Positions 25,176 to 34,566 are shown, numbered from the stretch's first letter. The stretch: DNA of 64,000 nt from Candidatus Binatia bacterium (GCA_951812575.1 OX638322.1:1735925-1799924), one strand, 5' to 3'. Notes: generated by a model from the sequence alone, not told the origin. Program-made: numbers and translations.

Positions 25176-26093
25176 TCACGTGACGTGGGTGTTGAAGCGC
25201 TCGTTGACCTCTCGGTGAATATAGAAAATGGCTTTCCCGATCTGATCCGCGGTCCAGGTAATGCACGGGAAGTCGGCATAGGTCATATATCCGCCTGAGA
25301 AGACTTCATTGCGATTGCCGTTCGGGCCCAGGAAATAAATCGTGGTGCCTCTGGTGATCCCATGTCGGGCCGGGCCGAAGTCGATTTTGACATTGTTCCG
25401 GCCCAGAATATCGCCGGCTCGTAAGATGTCATTCCAGCTATCCAGCCAGAAAGCGAAGTGGTGCAGCTTCCCGTTTGGACCTTTGACAAAGGCAATATCG
25501 TGCGCCTTGTTCGAGCAGAACAAAAACGCGCCCAAGAGTTCTTCGTTAGTCGGGCCGGGAATTATCCGCTCGCTCATCCGAAAGCCCAGAACCTGGGTGA
25601 AAAAATCCACATTGGTCTGCACATCTTCAGCCGTCAATAACAGATGATCCAACCGGTCTGGCCCGATGCCGGCCGCCGACCGGTCGCTCGGCCAGGGGTC
25701 GGGATTGAGCACGCCAACCTGGGTGCCGCTCTGCTCGGCCTCGGCATACAGTTCCAAGACATGCTCAGAGGGGAGCGTACAGCGGACGGCCTGTCCAATC
25801 CCCAGATTCTCACCTGCCGAGACCCGACTGACGCTCAGGCCGAACTGCTCTGCCCCTTTCTCAACCCGGGCGAGCTCATCCTGGGTCGCGACTTTATAGC
25901 CCATCTTCACCAGACCCAGTCCACCATTTTCAACAACCAGGCTGTGATGGTCATACTCGTCCCAGCATTTGAAATAATGCTTGCCGTCCTGGCAGGCGAC
26001 CTCCTGTAGCCCCAAGACATTGGTGTAGTAGTCAACCGCTTTCGCCAAGTCCGATTCGCGGACGTGTACATACCCGAGTCGCATCACACTCAT
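25176..26093 (-). CDS. Catechol 2,3-dioxygenase (type I extradiol, XylE-like)
   Basis: 305 residues, two vicinal-oxygen-chelate domains. Fe(II) ligands are His150 (DRLDHLLL), His211 (GKLHHFAFW) and Glu263 (NRNEVFSGG). From about residue 205 to the end the text follows Pseudomonas XylE closely (RHGITRGTTIYFLGPNGNRN; WTADQIGKAIFYIHREVNER), which supports proximal meta-cleavage of catechol rather than of a biphenyl diol. No 2-hydroxymuconic semialdehyde genes adjoin it. Upstream lie a ribosome site (GGAGG) and palindromic repeat copy 5. Confidence 0.9.
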   Translation of the reverse strand: MSVMRLGYVHVRESDLAKAVDYYTNVLGLQEVACQDGKHYFKCWDEYDHHSLVVENGGLGLVKMGYKVATQDELARVEKGAEQFGLSVSRVSAGENLGIGQAVRCTLPSEHVLELYAEAEQSGTQVGVLNPDPWPSDRSAAGIGPDRLDHLLLTAEDVQTNVDFFTQVLGFRMSERIIPGPTNEELLGAFLFCSNKAHDIAFVKGPNGKLHHFAFWLDSWNDILRAGDILGRNNVKIDFGPARHGITRGTTIYFLGPNGNRNEVFSGGYMTYADFPCITWTADQIGKAIFYIHREVNERFNTHVT

Positions 26094-26120
26094 AGGTCTC
26101 CCTCCTGCGTAATATTCATC

Positions 26121-26174
26121 AAAGAGTAAACGTGTCCAGCATCTCTATGCTGATTGGAGGACACGTTTACTCTT
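26121..26174 (+). repeat. Palindromic repeat copy 5
   Basis: 54 nt. Arms AAAGAGTAAACGTGTCC and GGACACGTTTACTCTT pair perfectly; the centre contains a second small hairpin (CAGCAT/ATGCTG). Lies in the divergent gap between the catechol dioxygenase and the zinc-finger gene. Confidence 0.93.
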
Positions 26175-26267
26175 CTCAGCCTTATATCGCTCATCTCTTA
26201 CTGTCCAGCACAAAATCGGCCGGCCCTCCGGTTGTTCCCCTCCGGGCGAACCGTTAAGCTCGGGGCA

Positions 26268-26606
26268 ATGAAGTGCGCATACTGCCGGGAGCGCGCAGGC
26301 TGGTTCAGACGGATGTGCGCAGACTGTCAGCGCTTACACGAGCTGTACACCCGGCAGCGCGGGCAACTCGGCTTGCTGCAATTCCTAGACGGCTGTATCG
26401 AAACCGGCCTGCCGCGCGAAAAAATCGAGGCATTTATGAACGCCGACCCCTACGGCAGCGGCAGCGTCAAAGATCAGATCACCGCGGATATGAGCACCGA
26501 ACTCCTGGGCGCAATGGGCATCCGGGTGCAACAGACCGCCCAGGATGTCAAACGCCTGCGGCAGCAAGGGACGTGGCAGGGGATGGACGAAAAGCCGGAG
26601 GAGTAG
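26268..26606 (+). CDS. Small zinc-ribbon hypothetical protein
   Basis: 112 residues from ATG 26268. Two CxxC knuckles (CAYC at 3-6 and CADC at 17-20) form a probable zinc ribbon. The rest is predicted helical (LLQFLDGCIETGLPREKIE; MGIRVQQTAQDVKRLRQQG). No family recognised. The frame extends upstream to 26154, but that part is palindromic repeat and GC-poor leader. It precedes an LLM oxidoreductase by 74 nt and could be co-transcribed. Confidence 0.6.
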   Translation: MKCAYCRERAGWFRRMCADCQRLHELYTRQRGQLGLLQFLDGCIETGLPREKIEAFMNADPYGSGSVKDQITADMSTELLGAMGIRVQQTAQDVKRLRQQGTWQGMDEKPEE

Positions 26607-26680
26607 CCCAAGGGGCGGGCTCGGCTTGATTCCTCTCCGCGTTCACCGCTATGAGAGAACATCATTTCGTAGGAGGATGT

Positions 26681-27592
26681 ATGGGAGCTATTGAATTTGG
26701 GACGGCATTGCCAGCAATGGACAATATTGGGGAGTTCGCCCAGCGGGCAGAGCATTTAGGTTTTGATTTCCTGGGTTGTGGCGAACACGTCATGTTTCAC
26801 GGACCGGTGGGCAATACCTTTATTTCGCTCTCGGTTGCGGCCGGCGCCACCCAGAAAATCAAACTGCTCAGCTCCATCGTTCTCCTGCCGTTATATCCGG
26901 CCGCCCTGGTGGCAAAAATGGGGGCGGCGCTCGATGTGGCCTCACACGGACGCTATAACTTTGGGGTTGGCATTGGCGGAGAGTTCCCAAAGGAGTTCGA
27001 GGCCTGTGGCGTACCGGTGAAGCAGCGTGGCTCCCGCACAAATGAGGCGCTCGAAGTGATCACCCGCTTATGGACAGAACAGAAAGTTTCCTTCGAAGGG
27101 AGGTACACTACGCTGAATGAAGTCAGCATTGAACCGGCGCCCGTGCAACAACCACGGCCGCCCATTTGGGTGGCGGGCCGCAAGGAACCGGCCATGAAAC
27201 GCACGGCCAAATATGCCGACGGCTGGCTGCCGTATATGTATACGCCCGAACAGCTCCACGACAGTATTGAGAAGATCAAAAGTCTGCGCAAAGAGTACGG
27301 GCGGGATGTCGAGTCGTTTCAGCCCGGTGTGTTCATCTTCACCGCGACCCATGCGGACGGAGACAAAGGCCGGGAGATGGCAGCCAATCGGCTCGGCAAA
27401 CAGTACGCTCAGGATTTTTCCAAGCTGATCGGGAAATATGCCTTGGCCGGCACGCCGGAAGAGTGTCGGAAACGACTCCAGGAGTATATTGACGCCGGCG
27501 CAAAGACGGTGATCCTGCCCTCGGCTTGTCCAACCGACTATATTGACGAAAATACCCGCCTGATTGGGGAAGAGATCATTCCGGCGTTTTAG
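26681..27592 (+). CDS. LLM-class (luciferase-like) F420/flavin-dependent oxidoreductase
   Basis: 303 residues from ATG 26681 (GGAGG upstream). TIM-barrel luciferase-like family: LGFDFLGCGEHVMFHGP, LSSIVLLPLYPAALVAKM, the cofactor-loop GRYNFGVGIGGEFPKEFEA and TAKYADGWLPYMYTPEQ. This subclass includes F420-dependent reductases and FMN monooxygenases; the N-terminal EHV-type loop does not decide. First of three LLM genes in the window; the others (34626, 35860) are only distantly similar to it. Confidence 0.85.
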   Translation: MGAIEFGTALPAMDNIGEFAQRAEHLGFDFLGCGEHVMFHGPVGNTFISLSVAAGATQKIKLLSSIVLLPLYPAALVAKMGAALDVASHGRYNFGVGIGGEFPKEFEACGVPVKQRGSRTNEALEVITRLWTEQKVSFEGRYTTLNEVSIEPAPVQQPRPPIWVAGRKEPAMKRTAKYADGWLPYMYTPEQLHDSIEKIKSLRKEYGRDVESFQPGVFIFTATHADGDKGREMAANRLGKQYAQDFSKLIGKYALAGTPEECRKRLQEYIDAGAKTVILPSACPTDYIDENTRLIGEEIIPAF

Positions 27593-27596
27593 TCTG

Positions 27597-27655
27597 GTTG
27601 AGTCTATTGGGTCGTTGAGTCTTGACCCTAAAGACTCCAAAGACCCTAAAGACTC
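27597..27655. repeat. Direct and inverted short repeats between convergent genes
   Basis: GTTGAGTCT occurs twice, and ACCCTAAAGACTC occurs twice (27625-27637 and 27643-27655). GAGTCTT at 27617-27623 can pair with either AAGACTC copy, giving alternative hairpins. It separates the convergent LLM and YHS-like genes and may act as a bidirectional stop, though there is no T tract. Confidence 0.5.
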
Positions 27656-27914
27656 AGGCTGCCCGATAGGCAGCGCGGCACTCCTGACTACAGAAGTAGA
27701 CGGTCCGGCCACGCCGCGAGACCTGAATTGCTTCGTTCTGCGGAATAAAACGCCCGCACTGGGGGTCCTGGACTAAGGGTACGCCCTCCAAGCCCGAAGC
27801 GTCTGCCTCCCGCTTCGTCGGGTCAGAAGTAGCAGGCAAAAAGAGACGACGAATACCCGCAATAATCAGATAGCCCACTGCAAGCAGGAGCAGCAGGCGT
27901 AAGAGTCCGGGCAT
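27654..27914 (-). CDS. Small membrane protein with a C-terminal YHS/TRASH-like domain
   Basis: 86 residues. One N-terminal membrane helix (LLRLLLLLAVGYLIIAGI), a polar linker, then LVQDPQCGRFIPQNEAI and VYFCSQECRAAYRAA. The spaced Cys residues (Cys-Gly in the first strand and CSQEC in the second) are a metal-binding YHS/TRASH-like pattern, as in PP0621-type proteins. It follows hflC by 6 nt, so it is probably the third gene of the hflKC operon. Confidence 0.72.
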   Translation of the reverse strand: MPGLLRLLLLLAVGYLIIAGIRRLFLPATSDPTKREADASGLEGVPLVQDPQCGRFIPQNEAIQVSRRGRTVYFCSQECRAAYRAA

Positions 27915-27920
27915 ATGCGG

Positions 27921-28793
27921 CTATTCGCTTGCTGATGGACTGCTGCCCGGACTCTGCAAGTAGTTCAGGAGTTCGGAGTCCGGGTTCAGGATGAGCGTGG
28001 TGTCATTACTCAGGATTTTCTCATAGGCCTGGAGTCGCCGTGTGAAGGCGTAGAACTCAGCGTCCTTGCCAAAGGCGTTGGCATAAATGCCCGTGGCCTC
28101 GGCATCGCCCTCACCTTTGAGCTTTTCGCTCGACTCATACGCGGTAGCCAGGATGACTTCACGTTCCCGGTCGGCAGCCGCGCGGAGCTGCTGTGCTTGC
28201 TCTTCCCCTTCCGCCCGGTAGCGCTTGGCAATCCGTTCGCGCTCCGCCCGCATACGGGCAAACACGCTGGCCTGGACCTCTTCGGGCAGATCGAGCCGCT
28301 TGATCCGAACGTCGGTCACTTCAATCCCAAAGGACTTGGCCGTCTCTCGGGTGTCTTTGGCCACGACAGCCATAATATCTTCACGCTTTTCGCGAATAAG
28401 ATCGAGAAAATTATGCGTGGCGATTTCTTGCCGGAGACGGGCCGAAATAATGTCGTCCAGCCGCGCCATGGCCCGAATGCGGTCGCGGACACTCCGGTAG
28501 AATTGGAGGGGATCTTCGATACGCCAGCGCGAGACATGGTCTACCAGGACGCGCTTCTTGTCGAGCGTAATATATTCGGACTCACGGGCATCGGTTGTCA
28601 GGACCCGTTTTTCAAAGCGGACCAGATTCTGCGCCACGGGTAGCTTAAAGTATAAGCCGGGCTCCTGAATGATACGTTTCGGATTGCCGAACTGCACCAC
28701 CATCCCTTGTTCCCACTCACCGATCGTGAACGCAGCCTGGGCGGCGACAAAGACCAGGACTAAGCCCAGCCCGATAACTAAGCGCGGTACCAT
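27921..28793 (-). CDS. hflC: HflC, SPFH-domain membrane protease regulator
   Basis: 290 residues. N-terminal membrane anchor (LVIGLGLVLVFVAAQAAF), a prohibitin/SPFH domain (VVQFGNPKRIIQEPGLYFKL), then a long charged helix (MRAERERIAKRYRAEGEEQA). HflC with HflK forms a large periplasmic cage that encloses and restrains the FtsH protease. Starts directly after the hflK stop (TAAATG). Confidence 0.93.
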   Translation of the reverse strand: MVPRLVIGLGLVLVFVAAQAAFTIGEWEQGMVVQFGNPKRIIQEPGLYFKLPVAQNLVRFEKRVLTTDARESEYITLDKKRVLVDHVSRWRIEDPLQFYRSVRDRIRAMARLDDIISARLRQEIATHNFLDLIREKREDIMAVVAKDTRETAKSFGIEVTDVRIKRLDLPEEVQASVFARMRAERERIAKRYRAEGEEQAQQLRAAADREREVILATAYESSEKLKGEGDAEATGIYANAFGKDAEFYAFTRRLQAYEKILSNDTTLILNPDSELLNYLQSPGSSPSASE

Positions 28794-29858
28794 TTATCTC
28801 CCCTCCTGACTCGCCACGGCGCCAGCTGCGGTCTCGCCGGCGCTCAGCTCTTTCAGCGGTAGTAAGGGCACAACCCCGCCGCCATTTTGTGAATCGAGGA
28901 TGAACTTTTCCATCGTCGGCATAATCCGTTCCACACTCTCAAGATAGAGCCGGTCGCGTGTCACCGACTTGGCTTTCTCATATTCGGCCAGGATCTGGAG
29001 AAAACGCTCGGCGTCACCCTGGGAACGGATGACCCGCTGAGCCTTATACCCCTCGGCTTGCTCGACCATTTGGGCGGCCTCACCACGCGCTTTTGGCACC
29101 ACATCCTCTTGATAGCCTTCCGCCTCCTGACGGAGCCGGTCCCGGTCCTCCAAGGCCCGGACGACATCGTTGAAGGCGTCCCGGACTTCATTCGGAGGGT
29201 CCACGGCAAGCAGGCGGGCCTCGGAGACAAACAGGCCGGTTTGATAGACGTCGAGCAGGCTCTGGAGTGCTCTTTTCGCTTGCTCCTGCACCTCCAGCCG
29301 TCCATCCGTCATCGTGTAATCAATTGTGTTTCCGCCAACCGCACTGCGCAGCGCCACTTCCGCCGAGGAATGCAACATGCTTTCCGGCTCATACGCGCCA
29401 AAGAGGTATTTGACCGGGTCTTGGATGCGATACTGCACCACCAAGTTGACTTCAACGATATTTTCGTCGCCGGTCAGCATGAGGGCTTCCTGCGGAATGG
29501 TGCGGCCACTGCCCCTTCCGCTGCGCCCAGTCACCCCTGACGGACGATAGCCGACTTGGGCGCTGCGGACACGGGCGATGTCAACCACCACATGTCTTTC
29601 AACGGGCCAGGGCAAATGGAAGCGCAAGCCCGGACCAGTTTCCGCCACAACCGCCCCAAAGCGCAACACAATCCCCCGTTCACTCGGACCGACGACATAG
29701 AATCCCGAGCCAATCCACAGGAGGGCGATGACCGCAATGATCAGCCATACCCCGGCCCCTTTGGTAAAACGTTGAAACGTCCGTTTGAGGTCCTCAAAAC
29801 CCTGGAGGAGTTCGTCGCCGGGAGAAGAGCCGCCTTGGTTTTGCCATCCATCTGCCAT
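28794..29858 (-). CDS. hflK: HflK, SPFH-domain membrane protease regulator
   Basis: 354 residues from ATG 29858, with GGAGGG at good spacing. A 476-residue open frame continues upstream to 30224, but it lacks a ribosome site and covers the divergent promoter region. Gly-rich cytoplasmic N-terminus, one membrane helix (VWLIIAVIALLWIGSGFYVV), SPFH domain (ERGIVLRFGAVVAETGPGL) and coiled coil ending in an Ala/Gly-rich tail. First gene of the hflK-hflC-YHS operon. Confidence 0.93.
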   Translation of the reverse strand: MADGWQNQGGSSPGDELLQGFEDLKRTFQRFTKGAGVWLIIAVIALLWIGSGFYVVGPSERGIVLRFGAVVAETGPGLRFHLPWPVERHVVVDIARVRSAQVGYRPSGVTGRSGRGSGRTIPQEALMLTGDENIVEVNLVVQYRIQDPVKYLFGAYEPESMLHSSAEVALRSAVGGNTIDYTMTDGRLEVQEQAKRALQSLLDVYQTGLFVSEARLLAVDPPNEVRDAFNDVVRALEDRDRLRQEAEGYQEDVVPKARGEAAQMVEQAEGYKAQRVIRSQGDAERFLQILAEYEKAKSVTRDRLYLESVERIMPTMEKFILDSQNGGGVVPLLPLKELSAGETAAGAVASQEGR

Positions 29859-30132
29859 ATTGCCCTCCGTCTTTCCTGCCGCCGCGACTTTATACCGTCT
29901 GTCGCTCCGGCAGAGGGTCGTATGAAGTTTCTGGAAGAAGATGCATGCGAGAGAGAGGTCGCACTGAGAGCCAGGTCTTTTAGTCGTCATGATACACCGG
30001 ATAAGAAAGGAATACCAGACAGCACATTTTCCAGGTGAGGGCGGGTGAAGAGACACAGCAATGGACAACACCCCAGCGAGAGCGGTATGCTGGGCAAACG
30101 CAAGCGCGCAAAAGACAAAACAGGAGTTCACC

Positions 30133-30921
30133 ATGTCAGACACCCTTCTTCTGCAAAAAGAAGCCCCATTAGCCTGGATCGTTTTCAATAAACCCGAGCG
30201 TCGGAACGCGGTGGACCTGGACATGTGGCGTACCCTGCCTCAGCTTGTGGCAGAGGTTGCGGAGGACAATGACCTGCGCGTGCTCATCCTGCGCGGGGCC
30301 GGCGAAGAAGCCTTTGTCTCAGGCGCCGATATCTCGCAGTTCGGCAAGGTCCGCTCCGGGTCTGAGTCAACGCGGGAGTATGACCGCGCCGTGGATGGCG
30401 CGCTGAAATCGCTCGCCGGCCTCGAAAAGCCGGTCATCACCATGATTCATGGCTTCTGCATGGGCGGCGGTTGTTCGGTTGCCGTCATGTGCGACCTGCG
30501 GCTGTGTGCCGATGACGCCCGCTTTGGGATTCCGGCGGCGCGTTTGGGCATTGCCTATCCGGTTGAGCGGGGGGTTGAGCGGCTCGTCCATATTGTTGGG
30601 GTCTCCAACGCGGCTGAGATTCTGATGACCGCCCGGGTCTATAACGCAGAAGAAGCGGCCCATATGGGTCTGGTCAATCGCGTCCTGCCCAAAGCCGAGC
30701 TTGAGTCCTATACCCGTGAATACGCGCTCAAGATGGCTGACAACGCCCCCTTAAGCGTAGCGGCTCACAAGTTTTTCGTCCGGGAAAGTGCCAAAGCGGC
30801 AACCCTGCGCGACATGGACGCCATCAAGTCCTGGTCCACCCGTTGCTTTGGGAGCCAGGACTATCAAGAAGGGGTGAAAGCCTTCATGGAAAAACGCCGC
30901 CCCCAATTCCAGGGGAAGTAG
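30133..30921 (+). CDS. Enoyl-CoA hydratase/isomerase family protein
   Basis: 262 residues from ATG 30133 (CAGGAG upstream); a frame starting at 30061 is longer but unsupported. Crotonase fold: oxyanion-hole strands FVSGADISQFG and IHGFCMGGGCSVAVMCDLR, then the RFGIPAARLGIAYPVERGVE segment. The family hydrates or isomerises acyl-CoA double bonds. The canonical second catalytic Glu position (in the GIAYP loop) is not obvious, so the exact reaction is open. Divergent from hflK. Confidence 0.88.
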   Translation: MSDTLLLQKEAPLAWIVFNKPERRNAVDLDMWRTLPQLVAEVAEDNDLRVLILRGAGEEAFVSGADISQFGKVRSGSESTREYDRAVDGALKSLAGLEKPVITMIHGFCMGGGCSVAVMCDLRLCADDARFGIPAARLGIAYPVERGVERLVHIVGVSNAAEILMTARVYNAEEAAHMGLVNRVLPKAELESYTREYALKMADNAPLSVAAHKFFVRESAKAATLRDMDAIKSWSTRCFGSQDYQEGVKAFMEKRRPQFQGK

Positions 30922-30987
30922 TACCCCTCGCCCACCCAGCTAAAGACAGCCTCGCCCGGCGCAGGCGTAGCAGACAGCGTGACGAAA

Positions 30988-31208
30988 TCAGGAGAAACGG
31001 CGGTCGCCTTCATCCGCGCCCATCAATCCGGCAACGGCAATGGTGGCAGCGCACCCCAGGCCACATAGCGTCAGCGTCAACACCTCACTGTCCGAGACCG
31101 TCGGCGGTGGCCCCGGCCGCCCTGGCTTCACTGGGGCGGCGTGCTGCTGGTACAAGTCATCAACGATGGTATACAAAGCGACCAGGAACGTGTCGAGATC
31201 AATGGGCA
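30988..31208 (-). pseudogene. Remnant of an IS transposase (N-terminal fragment)
   Basis: On the minus strand the frame reads IDLDTFLVALYTIVDDLYQQ then HAAPVKPGRPGPPPTVSDSE and VLTLTLCG, the conserved N-terminus of IS982/IS4-type transposases. After LTLCG the text departs from the family and a stop follows, so more than 200 residues with the DDE site are missing. No terminal inverted repeats were found. The rest of the 448-nt gap 30922-31369 holds nothing else I can support apart from the next gene's ribosome site. Confidence 0.65.
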
Positions 31209-31369
31209 GCGCTCACCTCCTGTGGTAGGGAAAGTGAGCTTAGGCTATCCTCGACACGCTCCTTCTACACGAGCCTCTAATCTGCATCACACGTAAGGGG
31301 AGGGGAGTGGGTATAGCAGGCTTTTGTCCGGCGCGGCAAAGTGCTATGGCGACAGGGGAGGAGGACCCT

Positions 31370-32836
31370 ATGTCAACATCAAAGTCTGCCGTAATCCGAG
31401 CCAAGCTGGATCACCCGGTGATTGATTCAGATGGCCATATGATCGAATTTGAACCCGGCTTTCTCGACTATCTCAAGCGAGAGGGCGGTGCCTCCATGGT
31501 CAAGCGCTTTCTTTCGCCCGAGCGTAACTCCGGGGGCTGGGGCCGTTTGTTTCGCTGGTATTCCTTGTCGCCCGAAGAGCGTCTGGACCAACGCGCGACG
31601 CGCTCGCCGTGGTGGCCGTTGCCGACCAAGAACACCTTGGATCGCGCAACTGCTATGTTGCCCAAGTTGCTGTCCGAACGGATGGACGCCATCGGCCTGG
31701 ATTTCACCGTTCTCTATCCGACGCTGGGCCTCCAGTTCCCGCATATCGAAAACACCGAAATACGCCGGACAAGCTGCCGCGCGCTCAATACCTTTCACGC
31801 AGAGTATTTCCGTGAGTATGCCAGCCGGATGACCCCGGCGGCCGCCATTCCCATGCACACGCCGCAGGAGGCGATTGAAGAGCTTGAGTTTGTGGTCAAC
31901 GAGCTCGGTCTCAAGGCGGTGATGATGGCCGGGCATGTGCAGCGTCCCATTCCGGTTGTCGAACGCGCCGCCCCGGAGGTGGCCGAGCACGCGTTTTGGT
32001 TGGACACCTTCTGTCTGGACAGCGCGTATGACTACGACCCGGTCTGGGCGCGTTGTGTCGAGCTGAAAATCGCGCCGACCTTTCACTCGCCGGCTATGGG
32101 CTGGGGCAGCCGGACTTCAGTCTCGAACTATATGTATAACCACATCGGACATTTTGCCGCCTCGGGCGAAGCGCTGTGTAAAGCCATGTTCATGAGTGGC
32201 GTCACGCGCCGATTTCCGACGCTTAAGTTCGGCTTCCTGGAAAGTGGGGTTGGCTGGGCGTGTAATCTGTACGCCGACATGATCGGCCACTGGGAGAAGC
32301 GCAACGGCAAAAAGATGGACAACTATGACCCGGCCAATCTGAACCCCGAGCAGTTGCTCGATCTGTATCAACGCTACGGCGGCAAATGGGCCGAGGAGTA
32401 TCCCGGTCGTCTGATCGATGGAAAAAACTTGATGGGCGGGACGCGGGAAGACCGGAATACGCTGGACGACTGGGCGCGTTGCGGGATTGAAACAGCCGAA
32501 GACATCAAAGATTTGTTTGTCCACAACTTCTATTTCGGTTGTGAAGCCGACGATCCCATGAATGCCACCGCGTTTAATGCCAGACTGAATCCGTTTGGTG
32601 CGCGCCTCAAGGCCATTTTCAGTTCGGACATCGGCCACTGGGATGTGCCCGACATGGAAGAGGTCCTGGAAGAAGCCCACGAGCTGGTCGAGCACGAAGT
32701 GATCACCGCAAACGACTTTCGGGATTTTGTCTTTACCAATCCGACCACGCTGTGGACGGGGACCAATCCTGATTTTTTCAAAGGGACAGTGGTGGAGGCG
32801 GCGGTGGACAAGCTGCTGGCTCAAGAGGCTGCGTAA
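31370..32836 (+). CDS. ACMSD-like amidohydrolase (large form)
   Basis: 488 residues from ATG 31370, with GGGGAGGAGG upstream. Amidohydrolase_2 family: the N-terminal VIDSDGHMIE replaces the usual HxH with D-x-H, TFHSPAMGWG carries a central metal-site His, and FSSDIGHWDVPDM the late Asp. Relatives decarboxylate aromatic or semialdehyde acids, or hydrolyse C-C bonds. Opens a same-strand run with the D-aminoacylase-like and two LLM genes. Confidence 0.85.
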   Translation: MSTSKSAVIRAKLDHPVIDSDGHMIEFEPGFLDYLKREGGASMVKRFLSPERNSGGWGRLFRWYSLSPEERLDQRATRSPWWPLPTKNTLDRATAMLPKLLSERMDAIGLDFTVLYPTLGLQFPHIENTEIRRTSCRALNTFHAEYFREYASRMTPAAAIPMHTPQEAIEELEFVVNELGLKAVMMAGHVQRPIPVVERAAPEVAEHAFWLDTFCLDSAYDYDPVWARCVELKIAPTFHSPAMGWGSRTSVSNYMYNHIGHFAASGEALCKAMFMSGVTRRFPTLKFGFLESGVGWACNLYADMIGHWEKRNGKKMDNYDPANLNPEQLLDLYQRYGGKWAEEYPGRLIDGKNLMGGTREDRNTLDDWARCGIETAEDIKDLFVHNFYFGCEADDPMNATAFNARLNPFGARLKAIFSSDIGHWDVPDMEEVLEEAHELVEHEVITANDFRDFVFTNPTTLWTGTNPDFFKGTVVEAAVDKLLAQEAA

Positions 32837-32861
32837 CTACACAGGATAATAGAGGAGAGCC

Positions 32862-34550
32862 ATGGCCTACGAGCTGTTGATCAAAAACGGAACCGTGGTG
32901 GATGGCACCGGCACGGCTCGCTATCGGGCCGATATTGGGGTGGCGCAGGGCCGGATCGTTGAAATTGCGCCGACCGGAACGCTCGGTGGGAACGCCAGCC
33001 GTGTTCTTGACGCGTCCGACCTGATTGTCGCGCCTGGCTTTATTGATCCCCATACCCACTACGACGCCCAGGTCTGTTGGGACCCGCTGATTTCCTGTTC
33101 GTCGTGGAACGGGGTGACGAGTGTAGTGATGGGAAACTGCGGGGTAGGGCTCGCGCCGTGTCTGCCCGAGAAGCGTGAGGTGTTGGCCTGGGATTTGGTC
33201 AATGTGGAGGGGATGTCCTTTGAGGTATTGTCACAGGGCGTAACCTGGGAGTGGGAGAGCCTGGCGGATTTCATGGCCGCGCCGTTCCGGACGGGGATGG
33301 GTATCAATCTCGGCTTTCTGGTTCCGCTGTCGCCGATTCGATCCTACGTCATTGGGGAAGCCGCCCAGGAACGCGCCGCAACACCTGACGAGACAACGCG
33401 GATTGCGACCCTCCTACGAGAGGGCGTCCAGGCCGGGGCGCTCGGCTTTTCCACCACCGTGGCCACGCAGCACGTAGGCTTCAAGGGCCGCCCCCTGGCG
33501 TGTCGCCTCGCCAGTCGGGACGAGCTACGGGCGTACGCAAATGTGCTCCGCGACCTCGGGCAAGGCGCGATCGAGGTGAACCTGGGCGGTGCCGGGTCAT
33601 CTATCCTGCCCTCAGGCAGTCCCGAGCTGATTGATTTCCTGCTGGTCGAAAGCCAACGTCCGGTCACCTGGCTGTCGGTGCAAACGCGCAGCGACCAGCC
33701 AACCGCCCACCGCGAACTGCTGACCAGCACCGACGGGCTGATTCAACGCGGCGGGATTCCCCAGGCGAGCTGCCAGCCCACCGAGTTGCAGTTCAATCTG
33801 CGCAACCCCTTTATCCTGGGCGCGTATGACGTGTGTCACTCCTTGTTCAATTGCAGTGCTGAGGAACAGGCGCGCATCTATGCCGACCCGACCTTCCGGG
33901 CCGAGTTTCGGGTGGCGTGCACGACAACGCCCAAAGCCTTTAGCGGCCAGTGGCAGCAGACGCAGGTGTGCAAGGTCGGCAAACCGGCGCATCAGGCCTG
34001 GCTGGGGAAAAGCATTGCAGAGCTGAGCCGGCAGGCAGGCACCGACCCCTTTGACACCTTTTTCGAGTTGGCTTTGGCCGATGATTTGGCGACTGAGTTC
34101 TCCCTGGCTATGCTGAATTTCGATCTTGACCTGGTTGAGGAAGTCATTACGGACCCGCGCGTGCTGATCGGTTTGTCGGACGGCGGGGCGCATGTCGATA
34201 TGCTGTGTAATGCTGGCTATCCGACCTATCTGCTCGGGACCTGGGTGCGCAGGCGTCAGGCCATGAGTCTGGAACGAGCGGTGCAGCGCATCACCTCTGA
34301 GCCCGCCCAGCTTTTTGGTCTGTTGGACCGAGGCGTGATTGCCACAGGTAAAGCCGCGGACTTTGTGGTCTTCGATCCTCATAGGGTTGACGCCGGAGAA
34401 AAAGTGATGCTGAACGATCTGCCAGGCGGGGAGCGGCGCTTCGTGCAACGCGCCGAAGGCATACACTCTGTCGTCGTGAACGGGGAGATCGTGCTCACTC
34501 AGGGCGAGCACTCCGGCGCACTGCCGGGGCAGATGCTGCGTGCGGCTTGA
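32862..34550 (+). CDS. N-acyl-D-amino-acid deacylase-like amidohydrolase
   Basis: 562 residues; ribosome site GAGGAG, 25 nt after the previous stop. Composite-domain amidohydrolase: beta-sandwich start (YELLIKNGTVVDGTGTARYR), metal motif FIDPHTHYDAQV, NCGVGLAPC, and the late Asp in GLSDGGAHVDM, with the second sandwich half at the end (GKAADFVVFDPHRVDAGEK). Family members hydrolyse N-acyl D-amino acids or related amides. Context suggests a role in the same catabolic route as the amidohydrolase upstream. Confidence 0.88.
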   Translation: MAYELLIKNGTVVDGTGTARYRADIGVAQGRIVEIAPTGTLGGNASRVLDASDLIVAPGFIDPHTHYDAQVCWDPLISCSSWNGVTSVVMGNCGVGLAPCLPEKREVLAWDLVNVEGMSFEVLSQGVTWEWESLADFMAAPFRTGMGINLGFLVPLSPIRSYVIGEAAQERAATPDETTRIATLLREGVQAGALGFSTTVATQHVGFKGRPLACRLASRDELRAYANVLRDLGQGAIEVNLGGAGSSILPSGSPELIDFLLVESQRPVTWLSVQTRSDQPTAHRELLTSTDGLIQRGGIPQASCQPTELQFNLRNPFILGAYDVCHSLFNCSAEEQARIYADPTFRAEFRVACTTTPKAFSGQWQQTQVCKVGKPAHQAWLGKSIAELSRQAGTDPFDTFFELALADDLATEFSLAMLNFDLDLVEEVITDPRVLIGLSDGGAHVDMLCNAGYPTYLLGTWVRRRQAMSLERAVQRITSEPAQLFGLLDRGVIATGKAADFVVFDPHRVDAGEKVMLNDLPGGERRFVQRAEGIHSVVVNGEIVLTQGEHSGALPGQMLRAA

Positions 34551-34566
34551 GAATACCCGTTTTCTT

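Noticed and set aside
26154..26267. N-terminal extension of the zinc-ribbon protein (starting MEDTFTL)
   Set aside because: This is translated palindromic repeat; similar MED-x-FTL starts appear at other copies (3146, 60295) and are artefacts.
28794..30224. HflK with a 122-residue N-terminal extension
   Set aside because: ATG 29858 has a strong ribosome site and the family-typical start; the extension covers the hflK promoter region.
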